From Paludibacteraceae bacterium (GTDB lineage Bacteria > Bacteroidota > Bacteroidia > Bacteroidales > Paludibacteraceae): DNA of 5,754 nt. The notes below the pieces were generated by a model that was not told the DNA's origin, did not search any database, and saw only the letters and a program-made list of their open reading frames with translations. Positions 5,237-5,754 of this stretch are shown piece by piece. Each line of letters opens with the position of its first letter. Positions within the stretch are counted from its first letter, which is position 1. The stretch spans positions 1 through 5,754 of the forward strand of contig CANFFA010000176.1 in the NCBI GenBank assembly GCA_947445425.1. The letters are read 5' to 3'. Both the position numbers and the translations under genes were made by a program.

Positions 5237-5261
5237 TTGTCTAAAAAATGAATTATCTTTG
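5237..5261 (+). promoter_or_regulatory. Bacteroidota-type promoter of the DUF1016 gene
   Basis: TATCTTTG (5254-5261) matches the -7 consensus TAnnTTTG exactly. A TTG at 5237-5239 could be the -33 element, but the 14-nt gap is shorter than the usual 19 or so. Transcription would start near 5267, giving a leader of about 14 nt before the ATG at 5281. The leader is A-rich with no Shine-Dalgarno sequence, usual for this phylum. The promoter lies wholly downstream of the attC-like site. Confidence 0.6.
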
Positions 5262-5280
5262 CGAAAAACAAAAAGATATT

Positions 5281-5754
5281 ATGTCCAAAATAAACAAATA
5301 CAACAACGATTTTTATTCAAGAATCTCGGAAATTTTAAAATTTGCTAGAAACAAAGTTGTCAAAACCGTAAACTCAACTATGGTTGAAACCTATTTTGAG
5401 ATTGGAAGATTGATTGTGATAGAGGAGCAAAATGGTAGTGAACGTGCTGAATACGGAAAACAAATCATAATCGAATTATCAAGTAAACTGACAAAAGAAT
5501 TCGGATTGGGATTTTCAGTCACTAACTTACAGCAAATGAAGAACTTTTATAGTATTTACGGAAAACAGCAGACAGTGTCTGCTAAATCTGACAGAAACAA
5601 TATTCAACCTGTAAATGACTTTAGACTAAGTTGGTCACACTATTTAAAACTCATGCGCATCGAAGATGTCTCTGAACGAAAATTCTACGAAATAGAATGC
5701 GCAAAAAACAATTGGAGTCTTAGGGAATTACAAAGACAATATGATAGTGCATTA
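5281..5754 (+). CDS. DUF1016 / YhcG-family protein, 3' end outside the window
   Basis: The visible 158 residues are the N-terminal DUF1016 domain. Characteristic stretches are TYFEIGRLIVIEEQ (about 36-49), GKQIIIELSSKLTKEFGLGFSVTNLQQMKNFY (60-91), LSWSHYLKLMRIEDVSERKFYEIECAKNNWSLRELQRQ (117-154). This N-terminal part is helical and thought to contact DNA or a partner. Family members are usually about 330-380 residues and end in a PDDEXK-type nuclease domain, which would lie beyond the window. The cellular role is not settled; members are frequent in accessory regions, near restriction systems and in gene cassettes. ATG 5281 is preceded by a good promoter and an attC-like palindrome, consistent with a stand-alone cassette gene. 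The frame is open to the last base. Confidence 0.88.
   Translation, partial: MSKINKYNNDFYSRISEILKFARNKVVKTVNSTMVETYFEIGRLIVIEEQNGSERAEYGKQIIIELSSKLTKEFGLGFSVTNLQQMKNFYSIYGKQQTVSAKSDRNNIQPVNDFRLSWSHYLKLMRIEDVSERKFYEIECAKNNWSLRELQRQYDSAL

Overview
The window looks like a piece of a Bacteroidota (Bacteroidetes) chromosome in an accessory, mobile-element-rich zone. The evidence is a low-GC, A-rich background, a TAnnTTTG-type promoter box just before the last gene, no strong Shine-Dalgarno sequences, and protein types that are common in that phylum (a REP-associated tyrosine transposase, an HtrA-like peptidase of the 'GNSGGPLFD' type, a DUF1016/YhcG protein). No rRNA, tRNA or CRISPR array is visible.

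Layout. Positions 1-570 hold the 3' part of a RAYT (Y1 HUH transposase of REP elements). A two-hairpin REP-like element follows immediately (579-629). A second, inverted copy lies 1.6 kb away (2255-2307). Between the two copies are the 3' remnant of a trypsin-like peptidase (670-1095), which has lost two of its three catalytic residues, and an AT-rich unknown protein (1139-2218) with a possible cold-shock-like N-terminus. The second REP copy sits between 14-bp direct repeats that touch the 3' end of that unknown gene. From 2327 to 2488 there is only A-rich DNA with no recognisable gene.

Positions 2579-5089 hold an IS91-like element on the minus strand, visibly richer in GC than its surroundings. 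It carries a tyrosine recombinase (4954-4043) and, overlapping it by 4 bp, a complete Y2 HUH transposase (4046-2847). All expected catalytic residues are visible in both. Its proposed ends carry an 18/21 inverted repeat, TACCGAAGG(N4)GTTCAACA.

Both ends of this element abut a large imperfect palindrome (2489-2586 and 5082-5212). Each palindrome is bounded by AAC...GTT heptamers, with short spacers, a long stem and internal hairpins. This geometry resembles integron attC sites. The right one lies directly before a well-formed promoter and a DUF1016/YhcG gene (5281 to the window edge), a plausible cassette gene. The most interesting aspects of the window are these structured sites flanking the element and the pair of REP copies whose stems show compensatory base changes.
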